Below are positions 1 to 7,531 of a stretch of 35,945 nucleotides of DNA, piece by piece; within the stretch, counting starts at the first letter, position 1, and the number at the start of each line of letters is the position of its first letter. Below the pieces are notes generated by a model, which had not been told where the DNA came from, did not search any database, and saw nothing but the letters and a program-made list of their open reading frames with translations. The translations under genes were made by a program, and so were the position numbers. The DNA lies in contig NZ_CAHJWH010000013.1 of NCBI RefSeq assembly GCF_903642205.1, positions 1 to 35,945 on the forward strand. Reading direction: 5' to 3'. This DNA comes from Caulobacter sp. S45 (lineage in GTDB: Bacteria > Pseudomonadota > Alphaproteobacteria > Caulobacterales > Caulobacteraceae).

Positions 1-2
1 CC

Positions 3-1250
3 CGGCGCGAGGCCTTGCCGCCGCCGCCCCCGCCCTCGGCCGGACCGGTGGCCTGGGTGCAGATGACCGAACACGGAGCCGAGGTGCGGGTGGTGCGGCC
101 GGGCGCCCTGTGTCCCATCGCCCGGGTGGACGGGCGCACCCTGTCGCTCCGGCCCCGCGCCACCGCCGATGACCGCTTTCCCCTGGTCTGCAGCGCGCCC
201 CTGCAGCCGGGCGCGCGCACCGTGGAGGTGGTGGGGCGCAACCTGGTCGCGCCCCGGCCCGTGGTGCGGCGGATGGTGGTGTTCGCCGACACCGGATGCC
301 GCATCAAGGGGCCGCTGGTGCAGGCCTGCAACGACCCGGCCGCCTGGCCCTTCGCCGAGGTCGCCCGGCGCGCCGCCGCCCGCCACCCCGACCTCGTGAT
401 CCACATCGGCGACTACTATTATCGCGAGTCCGCCTGTCCCGTCGGCGACCTGCGCTGCGCCGGCAGCCCGTCCGGCGACCGCTGGGACGCCTGGGCGGCG
501 GACTTCTTCGATCCCGCAGCCCCGCTGCTGCAGGCGGCGCCCTGGGTGTTCGTGCGGGGCAATCACGAGAGCTGCGCCCGGGGCGGCGTCGGCTGGTTCC
601 GCCTGCTTGACGCCGCGCCCGCAGCCAAGGCCTGCCCGGCCGAGGCCAGCGCCTGGACCGTCCCAATAGGCGGGCTGAACCTCTACGTCCTGGACAGCGC
701 CGACACCGTGGACGAGAGCGCGCCGCCCGCCCGGGTGGCCGCCTTCGCCGGACAGCTCTCCGCCTTGGGCTCCGCCCTGGCGAGGCAGCCGGGCTGGATC
801 GTGGTGCACCGGCCGATCTGGGGGCTGGCGCCGGTGGTGCGGATCGGCCCGCTCGGCCCGGTGAGCGTCCCGCTGAACGCGACGGAGCAGGCGGCGGTGA
901 AGGGGCGGGACCTGTCGGCGGTCGCCCTCGTCCTGTCCGGCCACATCCACCATTTCTCCAGCTTCGACTTCGCGGCGAAGCGGCCGGCCCAGCTGGTGGT
1001 GGGCACCGGCGGCGACATCGGCCTGCCGGCCGACACCCCGCGGATCACCCGCGACGAGGTGCTGCTGGACGGCCTGACCGCCGACCACGCCGAGTTCGAC
1101 CGCTTCGGCTACATGGTGCTGGACCGGGTGGGTGACGGCTCCGATCACTGGCGGGGCGTCTTCTACGACGCCCAGGACCGGCCGGTGGTGGACTGCCGGC
1201 TGGAGGGCCGGCGGCTCACCTGCGCGCCCGCACTCCGCGCCGCCCGCTGA
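3..1250 (+). CDS. Metallophosphoesterase, 5' end cut by the window
   Basis: This is a calcineurin-like metallophosphoesterase that should hydrolyse a phosphate mono- or diester with a two-metal centre; the substrate is not evident. The metal-ligand motifs are in order: FADTG near residue 92 of the visible part, IGDYYY near 133, RGNHES near 184, a VVHRP histidine near 265 and SGHIHH near 313. The reading frame is open to the first base of the window with no stop. The TTG at position 15 is therefore probably internal, and a signal peptide may lie upstream. Several cysteines and the proline-rich, Ig-like N-terminal stretch suggest an exported enzyme. An imperfect hairpin follows about 40 bases downstream. 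The fold assignment is firm, but the physiological role is unknown. Confidence 0.85.
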   Translation, partial: RREALPPPPPPSAGPVAWVQMTEHGAEVRVVRPGALCPIARVDGRTLSLRPRATADDRFPLVCSAPLQPGARTVEVVGRNLVAPRPVVRRMVVFADTGCRIKGPLVQACNDPAAWPFAEVARRAAARHPDLVIHIGDYYYRESACPVGDLRCAGSPSGDRWDAWAADFFDPAAPLLQAAPWVFVRGNHESCARGGVGWFRLLDAAPAAKACPAEASAWTVPIGGLNLYVLDSADTVDESAPPARVAAFAGQLSALGSALARQPGWIVVHRPIWGLAPVVRIGPLGPVSVPLNATEQAAVKGRDLSAVALVLSGHIHHFSSFDFAAKRPAQLVVGTGGDIGLPADTPRITRDEVLLDGLTADHAEFDRFGYMVLDRVGDGSDHWRGVFYDAQDRPVVDCRLEGRRLTCAPALRAAR

Positions 1251-1290
1251 CCACAGGCTGAAACTTACGAGCGAGTTGCGGATTGTGACA

Positions 1291-1317
1291 GACTCGGGGC
1301 GCATCGGCCCTCGAGTC
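1291..1317 (+). terminator. Possible terminator hairpin after the metallophosphoesterase
   Basis: GACTCGGGGC (1291-1300) pairs with GCCCTCGAGTC (1307-1317) around a 6-base loop, with one bulged base. It lies 41 bases after the stop and only 12 bases before the next start codon. No run of T follows, so it may be a weak terminator or part of the next gene's leader. Confidence 0.3.
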
Positions 1318-1328
1318 TTGGTGGGCGC

Positions 1329-2492
1329 ATGTCCGCTTCCCCCTTCGCCAGCTTCTTCATGGCCGGCTTCGAATGCTCCACCATGCGGCGCCGGGACGGA
1401 CACCGCCTGGACCTGATCGAGGCCACCCACCACGACGCAAGGGTGGAGGCGGATTACCGCGCCTGCGCCCAGATGGGCATGGCGACGATCCGCGACGGGC
1501 TGCGCTGGCACCTGATCGAGCGCGCGCCGGGCGTCTACGACTGGTCAAGCTGGCGGCCCATGCTGCGCGCCGCCAAGGCCGCAGGCATCCAGGTGATCTG
1601 GGACATCTGCCACTATGGCTGGCCCGAGTTCCTGGACCTCTGGTCGCCGCCGTGGGTGGAGAGCTTCACCGCCTTTGCCGAGGCCGCGGCCCGCGTGTTT
1701 CGGGAGGAGACCGGCGAGGCGCCGCTCTGGTGCCCGGTGAACGAGATCAGCTTCTTCACCTGGTCCGCGGGCGATGTCGGCTACTTCTTCCCCGCCCACA
1801 TCGGTCGGGGGCCGGAGCTGAAGCGCCAGCTCGTGCGGGCCGGGATTGCCGCTGCCGAGGCTTGCCTTCGCGTGGACCGGCGCGCCCGCTTCGTCTGGTG
1901 CGAGCCGCTGATCAAGATCGAGCCGGTCGCTCACCTCCCCGTGGAAGACGCCGATCGCCTGCATGCCGGCCAGTTCGAGGCCTTCGACATGATCGCGGGT
2001 CTCCGCGACGCGGACCTGGGCGGCCGGCCCGGATTGCTCGACGTGGTGGGGCTGAACTACTACCCGCATAACCAGTGGTATTTTGAGGGCCCTACCATCC
2101 CCATGGGCCACCACGCCTATACGGACATGAGCGAGCTGCTGGCGGCGACGGCGCGCCGCTATGATCGGCCCATCCTGATCGCGGAGACGGGCGCCGAGCG
2201 CAACGCCCGCGCCCCCTGGCTTCACTACGTCTGCGAAGAGGTGCGCGCGGCCATGGCGGCGGGCGCCGACATCCAGGGCGTCTGCCTTTATCCGATCCTG
2301 GCCTATCCGGGATGGGACAACGACCGGCACTGCGACGTCGGCCTGTTCGGCACGCCTGAGGGGGGCGGTGACCGCACCCTCTACAAGCCGCTTGCCCAGG
2401 AGCTGCGGCGCCAGGAGCGGGCCTTCGAGCCCGTCCACGCCCGCCGCGCGATCCGTCGCCCCGTCCTTCCCGCACAGCTGGAGACCGCTTGA
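1329..2492 (+). CDS. Clan GH-A glycoside hydrolase-like protein (GH1-like)
   Basis: A 387-residue protein resembling the short proteins annotated in alphaproteobacteria as beta-glucosidase or family 1 glycosyl hydrolase. It appears to be a TIM barrel with the two glutamates expected of clan GH-A. CPVNEI (N138-E139) is the acid/base position and LIAETGAE (E286) the likely nucleophile. RDGLRW, WDICHYGWP and GLNYYPHNQW fit barrel strands 2, 3 and 6. There is no signal peptide, so it is probably cytoplasmic. The ATG at 1329 has only a weak GGTGGG ahead of it. It is shorter than true GH1 enzymes (about 450), so substrate and even hydrolytic activity are uncertain. No sugar transporter or other sugar gene is adjacent. 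Confidence 0.75.
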   Translation: MSASPFASFFMAGFECSTMRRRDGHRLDLIEATHHDARVEADYRACAQMGMATIRDGLRWHLIERAPGVYDWSSWRPMLRAAKAAGIQVIWDICHYGWPEFLDLWSPPWVESFTAFAEAAARVFREETGEAPLWCPVNEISFFTWSAGDVGYFFPAHIGRGPELKRQLVRAGIAAAEACLRVDRRARFVWCEPLIKIEPVAHLPVEDADRLHAGQFEAFDMIAGLRDADLGGRPGLLDVVGLNYYPHNQWYFEGPTIPMGHHAYTDMSELLAATARRYDRPILIAETGAERNARAPWLHYVCEEVRAAMAAGADIQGVCLYPILAYPGWDNDRHCDVGLFGTPEGGGDRTLYKPLAQELRRQERAFEPVHARRAIRRPVLPAQLETA

Positions 2493-2522
2493 GACCGGGC
2501 GAGGAAGGTCCATATCGGACCT

Positions 2523-3107
2523 ATGATCCGTGACACCCCTGCCGCCACAGAGGCGGGCGGCCTCGCCGGCGTGCTCGCTGCGGCCGGCGTCACGCCAGCG
2601 GGGTCCCGCGGCCTGCCGCCGGTGCATCTCTGGCATCCGGCCCACTGCGGCGACATCGACATCCGCATCGCTCGGGACGGAACCTGGTTCCACAACGGTT
2701 CGCCCATCGGGCGCGCGCCGCTGGTGCGCCTGTTCTCCACCGTGCTGCGCAAGGATCCCGACGGCTACCACCTGGTCACGCCGGCGGAGAAGCTGCGCAT
2801 CCGGGTCGACGACGCGCCCTTCCTCGCGACCCGAGTGGACCGGCTTGGGACCACGCTGCGCTTCCTGACCAACGTCGGCGACGAGGTCGACGCAGGCCCC
2901 GACTATTTCATCACGGTCGAGGCGGGAGCTGCGGGCGAGCCCGCACCCTACCTGCACGTCCGCCGAGGGCTGATGGCCCGCCTGACCCGACCCGTATTCT
3001 ACGAGCTGGTGGACATGGCCGAGACCCGCACGACCCCGTTGGGCGACGTGCTGGGCGTCGAGAGCGACGGCGCCTGGTTCGCGCTCGGGGCGCCGGGGGC
3101 GGCTTGA
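2523..3107 (+). CDS. DUF1285 family protein
   Basis: A 194-residue soluble protein of the DUF1285 family. It is recognised by the segment around residues 35-75 (HCGDIDIRIARDGTWFHNGS, then PLVRLFSTVLRKD) and the following DGYHLVTPAEK. Molecular function is unknown; the family is often found beside a CoA-pyrophosphatase Nudix gene and a CCA-adding enzyme in alphaproteobacteria. Here the Nudix gene follows with a 4-base overlap (TTGA), so the pair is translationally coupled, but no CCA-adding gene follows. The purine-rich GAGGAAGG at 2501-2508 is far (14 bases) from the ATG. A short inverted repeat lies between them and could shorten the effective spacing. Confidence 0.85.
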   Translation: MIRDTPAATEAGGLAGVLAAAGVTPAGSRGLPPVHLWHPAHCGDIDIRIARDGTWFHNGSPIGRAPLVRLFSTVLRKDPDGYHLVTPAEKLRIRVDDAPFLATRVDRLGTTLRFLTNVGDEVDAGPDYFITVEAGAAGEPAPYLHVRRGLMARLTRPVFYELVDMAETRTTPLGDVLGVESDGAWFALGAPGAA

Positions 3108-3817
3108 ACGCACCCTTGACGGCGGCGTATGCGGCGGCCACCCCCGGCTCCCCAGCCGAAGTGCTCGAGCCTTGGATCGCCGCTCGGCTTCACCCTCTCT
3201 CCAGCGCGCCCGTCTCAGGCGCGCGGACGCGGTTCGATCTTGACGCCGCGGGCGACGCGATCCCCGAAGCCCTGGCCGCCACCGTTCCCGCCGCGGTGCT
3301 GATCGCCCTGGTGGAGCGTGAGGACGGGTTGAACCTCATCCTGACCCGCCGGGCGGATACGCTCAGCCGCCACTCCGGCCAGGTGGCCCTGCCCGGCGGC
3401 CGGACGGAGCCGGGCGAAGCGGCCTGGACCGCAGCGCTGCGGGAGGCGGAGGAGGAGATCGGCTTGCAGCCCCGCTTCGTACGGACCATCGGCCTCTGCG
3501 ACACCTACCGGACCGGCACCGGGTTCGAGATCACGCCCGTAGTGGCCTTCGTCGCGGCCGGCTTCACCCTGACGCCGTCCGCGGCGGAAGTCGCGGAGGT
3601 GTTCGAGACGCCGTTCACCTTCCTGATGAATCCCGCCAACCATGAGGAGCGCGTCTGGAACAGTCCCCAGGGCGCGCGCCGCTACTACGCCATGCCGCAC
3701 CAGGACCGGCTGATCTGGGGCGCGACGGCGGGCATCCTGCGTGCGCTCTGGGAGCGGCTGTTCGGCGAGGACGCCGTCAGCCCCGATAGCCCGCCGCTCG
3801 CCGCAGCCGATCGTTGA
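3104..3817 (+). CDS. Nudix hydrolase, CoA pyrophosphatase type
   Basis: A 237-residue Nudix enzyme of the CoA-pyrophosphatase (NudL/YeaB, UPF0035) group, predicted to cleave CoA and derivatives to 4'-phosphopantetheine and adenosine 3',5'-bisphosphate. The UPF0035 signature LILTRRADTLSRHSGQVALP (residues 78-97) runs straight into the Nudix box G99-x5-E105-x7-REAEEEIG (113-120). All catalytic acidic residues are present. The start is the TTG at 3104, overlapping the DUF1285 stop, which implies coupled translation. The last 41 bases overlap the 3' end of the convergent threonylcarbamoyl-AMP synthase gene. Family assignment is confident; substrate is from family knowledge. Confidence 0.9.
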   Translation: MNAPLTAAYAAATPGSPAEVLEPWIAARLHPLSSAPVSGARTRFDLDAAGDAIPEALAATVPAAVLIALVEREDGLNLILTRRADTLSRHSGQVALPGGRTEPGEAAWTAALREAEEEIGLQPRFVRTIGLCDTYRTGTGFEITPVVAFVAAGFTLTPSAAEVAEVFETPFTFLMNPANHEERVWNSPQGARRYYAMPHQDRLIWGATAGILRALWERLFGEDAVSPDSPPLAAADR

Positions 3818-4697
3818 TCGCCTCTCCCAGGCCATGGTGCGGGACCGGCGCGACGGCGATGGCGGTAGGCCGGGTGCGGTCGGCTTCGCGGAGGCAGGCG
3901 AACAGCCGGGCGGCGGCTTCGCGGAGGTCCGCCGTGACGCTCAGGTTCCAGACGCGCTCACCTTGGGGCGCGTTAGGGCCGAAGGCCAGGAAGGCTTCTC
4001 CCGGTTCCGGGCTCCGGGCGTTCAGACGCACCGGCGCGTCCGGGGCGTAGTGCAGCGCCAGCCGGCCCGGCGAGCGCAAGGCATCGGCCGGCGCCTCCTC
4101 AAGCTCGCCGACGACGCTGATCAGCTCCCCCCGGGTCAGCCCACCCGCACGAAGGATGGCCGGCCGCTCGCCGAGCAGCGAGACGACGGTGGATTCCAGG
4201 CCCACCCGGCAGTCGCCGCCTTCAAGCGCCAGGGCTGCCGAGCCGCCGGTCTCCTCCAGTGCATCGCGCATCCGGGTGGGGCTGGGCCGACCCGAGCGGT
4301 TGGCGGAAGGCGCCGCCACCGGCCCGCCGAACGCCTGCAGCAGCGCCAGGGCGACAGGATGGTCCGGGACGCGCACGGCCACGCTGTCCAGCCCCCCTCG
4401 GGCCAGATCGCAGGCTCCACCGGGACGGGCCTTCCCGATCAGCGTCAGAGGCCCAGGCCAGAAGGCCTGGGCCAGCGTCACGCCCAGGGACGGCAGCTCG
4501 GCGATCTTCATGGCCGCCGCGAGGTCCGGCACGTGGGCGATGAGCGGGTTGAAGCGGGGGCGTCCCTTGGCCTCGAACACGCGGGCCACGGCGGCGGGGT
4601 TGCGGGCGTCCGCGGCCAGGCCGTAGACGGTCTCTGTCGGCATGATCACCAGTTCGCCGCGGGCGAGCGCCGCCGTGGCCGCAGCGATCTCGTTCAC
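3777..4697 (-). CDS. L-threonylcarbamoyladenylate synthase (Sua5/YrdC)
   Basis: Makes threonylcarbamoyl-AMP from threonine, bicarbonate and ATP, the first step of the t6A37 modification of ANN-decoding tRNAs. The 306-residue protein has the YrdC domain (about 1-190) followed by the extra C-terminal domain that defines Sua5 rather than short TsaC. Visible motifs are MPTETVYGLAADA (19-31), KGRPRFNPLI (44-53, with the conserved K and R) and APSANRSGRPSPT. The start is a GTG overlapping the stop of the upstream YceI gene (GTGA), so the two are cotranslated. Its 3' end overlaps the convergent Nudix gene by 41 bases. It is an essential-type housekeeping enzyme in most bacteria. Confidence 0.93.
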   Translation of the reverse strand: MNEIAAATAALARGELVIMPTETVYGLAADARNPAAVARVFEAKGRPRFNPLIAHVPDLAAAMKIAELPSLGVTLAQAFWPGPLTLIGKARPGGACDLARGGLDSVAVRVPDHPVALALLQAFGGPVAAPSANRSGRPSPTRMRDALEETGGSAALALEGGDCRVGLESTVVSLLGERPAILRAGGLTRGELISVVGELEEAPADALRSPGRLALHYAPDAPVRLNARSPEPGEAFLAFGPNAPQGERVWNLSVTADLREAAARLFACLREADRTRPTAIAVAPVPHHGLGEAINDRLRRAAGYRG

Positions 4698-5446
4698 CGG
4701 CTCTTCTTGGCCACCAGCCTCAGCGAGACCTGCACCAGGGGGTCCACCGGCGCGGGCGAACGGAACGGCCCCTCGCCGATGCCGAAGGTGCGCCGATCCA
4801 GGGTGAGGGTGGACTGCATGCGTCCGTCGTCATGGCTGATCACCACGGTGAAGGGCACGGTAGTGCGCCAGGCGACGCCGCGGATGTGCACGTCGGCGCT
4901 GGCCTGGTAGCGGCCCGGCCCCGTCTGGGTGATGAGTCTGGTGACCATCGTCGCCTGGGGAAAGGCCGTGGTCGCGAGCCACTCGGAGTTGGGCAGCGCT
5001 GCGTCCTTGATCGGCTGGCCGGTGAGGGCCGAGGTCGTGTCCACGGTGAGGGTGGCGCGCGAGGTGGCCAGGTTGTGCGGGTCGAAGGCGATCTGGGCGT
5101 CCCAGCTGCGGAACACCCCGTCGAAAGGCTGGCCGTTCATCACCGCCCGGAAGGTCAGGCGTGACGCCGCCTTGTCCACGGTCCAGACCGGCGCCGCCTT
5201 GGTGGGGGTGGCGGTGCGGGCGCTGTGCTTCGCCGGCCCCGCCGTCACGGTGGCGGTGGGCGTCTGCACGGGAGAGGCGACGGCGGCGGGTCTGGCCGCG
5301 CCGGTGGCCGCGACCGGCGACGCCAGGCTGTTGGACTTGCGAGGCGCCCGGAGCAGCAGCGCCGCGACGGCCACGAGCACCGCCGCCAAGGCGAGCAGAC
5401 CGGCCAGCAGCCCCTTCCTCAACTTGGCCGCCCCTCTTCGCTCCAC
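4694..5446 (-). CDS. Membrane-anchored YceI-family protein
   Basis: A 250-residue protein with a basic N-terminus, one hydrophobic helix (about residues 12-33) and a 50-residue Ala/Thr/Pro/Val linker. A YceI lipocalin-like domain follows (about 86-248, from WTVDKAASRLTF to VSLRLVAKK). YceI domains bind polyprenyl-type lipids in a beta-barrel and are usually free periplasmic proteins. This one appears tethered to the inner membrane with the barrel in the periplasm. The start is GTG at 5446, and the stop overlaps the start of the Sua5 gene. A second YceI gene lies 58 bases upstream on the same strand, so the three probably form one transcript. Family is clear, ligand unknown. Confidence 0.85.
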   Translation of the reverse strand: MERRGAAKLRKGLLAGLLALAAVLVAVAALLLRAPRKSNSLASPVAATGAARPAAVASPVQTPTATVTAGPAKHSARTATPTKAAPVWTVDKAASRLTFRAVMNGQPFDGVFRSWDAQIAFDPHNLATSRATLTVDTTSALTGQPIKDAALPNSEWLATTAFPQATMVTRLITQTGPGRYQASADVHIRGVAWRTTVPFTVVISHDDGRMQSTLTLDRRTFGIGEGPFRSPAPVDPLVQVSLRLVAKKSR

Positions 5447-5504
5447 GCCGTCAGTGTCATCCGAACATGCGGCGGCTGGATTGCCAACGTGATAGATTTA
5501 TCCT

Positions 5505-6128
5505 TCAGCGCGCCGAAGTCTTGAATTCCGTCTCGATGGCGAGGCTGACCTCGTCACCGACCATGGGCGCGTACTTGCCCGCGCCGTACTCGGAGCGGCG
5601 CACGGTGGCATCGGCGGAGAAGCCCATCCGCACCGCCTTCTCCTGCGGCGAAGGCGCGAAGCCGTTGAACACCACGTCCAGCGTCACCGGGTGAGTCTGG
5701 CCGTGCAGGGTGAGATCGCCCACCACCTCCCCGCGCCCCTCGCGCTCCGGCTTGACCGCGTTCGAAACGAAGCTGATCGTGGGGTACTTGGAGGCCCCCA
5801 GCACGTCCTCGGCGATCTGGTGGTTAAAGGCCGGATCGCCGGTGTCCACCGATGCGGAGTCGATCTCCACCTGCAGCTTGGAGGCCTCGGGCCGGGCGGG
5901 GTCGAAGCTGAACCCACCCCGCACTCCGCTCATACGGAAAGTGTAGGACGACAGACCGAGATGCGACACCTTCAGGATCACGCTGGTATGCGCCGGATCG
6001 AGGGCGTAGGCGCCCGCGGGCGCTGCGGCGTAGTCGGTGGAGATGGCCTGCGCCGCCGCAGGCTGCAGGGCTGCTGGCCCAATGGCGAGCAGGAGCGGCA
6101 GGGCGGCGGCGCGGAAGGCGGGCGTCAT
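5505..6128 (-). CDS. Exported YceI-family protein
   Basis: A 207-residue periplasmic protein of the YceI family. An N-terminal signal peptide (MTPAFRAAAL, a Leu/Ala core, then PAAAQA near residue 28) is followed by a complete YceI domain. Landmarks are YALDPAHTSVILKVSHLGLS, FNHQIAEDVLGASKYPTISF and GDLTLHGQTHPVTLDV. I place the start at ATG 6128 because a GAGG lies 5-8 bases upstream and the signal peptide begins there; a TTG at 6152 would add eight residues. Its likely role is binding an isoprenoid or other amphiphile in the periplasm. It lies between a peroxiredoxin gene and the membrane-anchored paralogue, so an envelope stress or lipid-handling link is possible but not shown. Confidence 0.9.
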   Translation of the reverse strand: MTPAFRAAALPLLLAIGPAALQPAAAQAISTDYAAAPAGAYALDPAHTSVILKVSHLGLSSYTFRMSGVRGGFSFDPARPEASKLQVEIDSASVDTGDPAFNHQIAEDVLGASKYPTISFVSNAVKPEREGRGEVVGDLTLHGQTHPVTLDVVFNGFAPSPQEKAVRMGFSADATVRRSEYGAGKYAPMVGDEVSLAIETEFKTSAR

Positions 6129-6217
6129 CAAGGCCTCGGCGATGCACGGCAAGGAGTTCGCCGCGCGCTCAACGCCTAAAGCACAGGTCCACCAACCGCG
6201 GCGGTTTGATGGCGCCC

Positions 6218-6700
6218 TCAGACCTGGGCCAGCATGTAGTCGGCCGAGGACACCTCGAAGGCGCCGCCTTCCTCCACGTTCAGCTTGTCCACCACCCCGT
6301 CCTTCACCACCATGGAGTAGCGCTGCGAGCGCGGGCCCATGCCGAACTTGGAGCCGTCCAGCTCCAGCCCCAGGCTCTTGGCGAAGGCGCCGTTGCCGTC
6401 GGCGAGCATCATGACCTGGTCGCCCACGTCCTGCGATTTGGCCCAGGCGCCCATGACGAAGACGTCGTTGACGGAGGTGCAGGCGATGGCATCCACGCCC
6501 TTGGCCTTCAGATCGGCGCCCTTCTCCAGGAAGCTTGGCAGGTGCTTTGCCGAGCAGGTCGGGGTGAAGGCGCCCGGCACTGCGAACAGCGCCACCGTCT
6601 TACCCCCGAACACGTCGGCGGTGGTCTTGGGCTCGGGGCCGGAGCCGCCCATGGTCATGAAGGTGGCCTCGGGCAGCTTGTCGCCAACCTTGATCGTCAT
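6218..6700 (-). CDS. Peroxiredoxin, Prx5 type
   Basis: A thiol peroxidase of the Prx5 group (160 residues, the usual length) that reduces hydrogen peroxide and organic hydroperoxides in the cytoplasm. The peroxidatic cysteine is C49 in PGAFTPTCS, and the family's CTSVNDVFVM follows at 74-83, giving a second cysteine at C74. SKFGMGPRSQRYSMVV is also typical. The frame is open upstream to 7501, but the real start is the ATG at 6700: it has an AGAGG ahead of it and the protein then aligns from its family-typical beginning (MTIKVGDKLPEATF). It is divergent from yqgE with about 100 bases between, which must hold both promoters. Confidence 0.95.
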   Translation of the reverse strand: MTIKVGDKLPEATFMTMGGSGPEPKTTADVFGGKTVALFAVPGAFTPTCSAKHLPSFLEKGADLKAKGVDAIACTSVNDVFVMGAWAKSQDVGDQVMMLADGNGAFAKSLGLELDGSKFGMGPRSQRYSMVVKDGVVDKLNVEEGGAFEVSSADYMLAQV

Positions 6701-6802
6701 TGCGGACCTCTTCGAGTGGTGGGCGGGCAATACGGCGCAGCGCGCGCCCCCGCAAGCGGTGCGCCGCCTTGCATCGCGCGCCCGCTCGCCCATGATAAGC
6801 GG

Positions 6803-7384
6803 ATGAGCGGACCTGATCCCGACGGCGACTTCCTGGCCGGGCGCATGCTGATCGCCATGCCGGGCATCGGCGACCCGCGCTTCGAGCGCGCAGTGATCCT
6901 GATGTGCGCCCACTCCGCCGACAACGCCATGGGCGTGACCGTCAACCATCCCCTGAACGGGCTGTCGCTCGGCGAGCTGCTGGAGCGGCTGGGGGTCGAG
7001 CAGAAGGCCATCCGCATGCAGCAGGCGGTTCTGGCCGGGGGTCCGGTGGATCGCGAGCGTGGCTTCGTCATCCACACCGCCGATTACGCCACAAGCGACA
7101 GCACCGTGGCCGTGAACGAGGATCTGTCGCTGACCCCCACCCGGGAGGTGCTTGAGGCCATGGCCGACGCCGACAGGCGACCGCGACACTCCATCCTGGC
7201 GCTCGGCTGCGCCACCTGGGGTGCGGGTCAACTGGAACAGGAGATCCGCGAAAACGTCTGGCTCGCCTGCGAGGCCGACGAGAACATCGTCTTCGACGAG
7301 AACCACGAGACCAAGTGGACCCGGGCCCTGGCCAAGATCGGCGTCCGCGCGGACCACCTCTCGGCGCAGGCGGGAAGCGCGTAG
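6803..7384 (+). CDS. YqgE/AlgH family protein (UPF0301)
   Basis: A 193-residue protein of the YqgE/AlgH family. The family has known structures but no agreed biochemical function; the Pseudomonas name AlgH comes from an alginate regulation phenotype. Hallmarks are FLAGRMLIAMPGIGDPRFER near the N-terminus, VNHPLNGLSLGELLERL, GGPVDRERGFVIH and the C-terminal ALGCATWGAGQLEQEIREN. The start at ATG 6803 gives the family-typical N-terminus; the frame is open further upstream but only as a shadow of the opposite strand. It is transcribed alone, divergent from the peroxiredoxin, and followed by repeat hairpins. Confidence 0.93.
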   Translation: MSGPDPDGDFLAGRMLIAMPGIGDPRFERAVILMCAHSADNAMGVTVNHPLNGLSLGELLERLGVEQKAIRMQQAVLAGGPVDRERGFVIHTADYATSDSTVAVNEDLSLTPTREVLEAMADADRRPRHSILALGCATWGAGQLEQEIRENVWLACEADENIVFDENHETKWTRALAKIGVRADHLSAQAGSA

Positions 7385-7390
7385 CCTCTT

Positions 7391-7531
7391 CGCCCTCCCC
7401 TCGAAGGGGAGGGGCAGGGTGAGGTGAGTCCACGGCGTTTGTGGAAGAACGGGGGTGGCTCCTCCCATATCCTTCCGTCTACCGCAGCGGTCACACTCCA
7501 CCCCGCCCTCCCCGTCGAGGGGCGGGAGAGA
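7391..7531. repeat. Intergenic repeat hairpins between convergent yqgE and GNAT genes
   Basis: The gap between two convergent genes holds C/G-rich inverted repeats. CCCTCCCC (7393-7400) pairs with GGGGAGGG (7406-7413) around TCGAA. A second unit around 7502-7526 has CCCC-GTCGA-GGGG inside CCCGCCC/GGGCGGG. The two units are in roughly opposite orientation (GGGCAGGGTGAGG against CACTCCACCCCGCCC). This looks like the dispersed palindromic elements common in Caulobacterales intergenic DNA and could also end transcription from both sides. Copy number cannot be judged from one window. Confidence 0.55.

Noticed and set aside
1545-3113. 522-codon minus-strand open frame opposite the glycosidase and DUF1285 genes
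   Set aside because: It spans two well-recognised plus-strand genes, has no family features and is rich in Arg/Gly/Val/His as expected of a high-GC shadow frame.
3741-4910. 389-codon plus-strand frame opposite sua5
   Set aside because: Shadow of sua5; composition and lack of motifs argue against a gene.
6701-7501. Long upstream extension of the peroxiredoxin frame
   Set aside because: It covers yqgE in antisense; the family N-terminus and a ribosome-binding site place the start at 6700.
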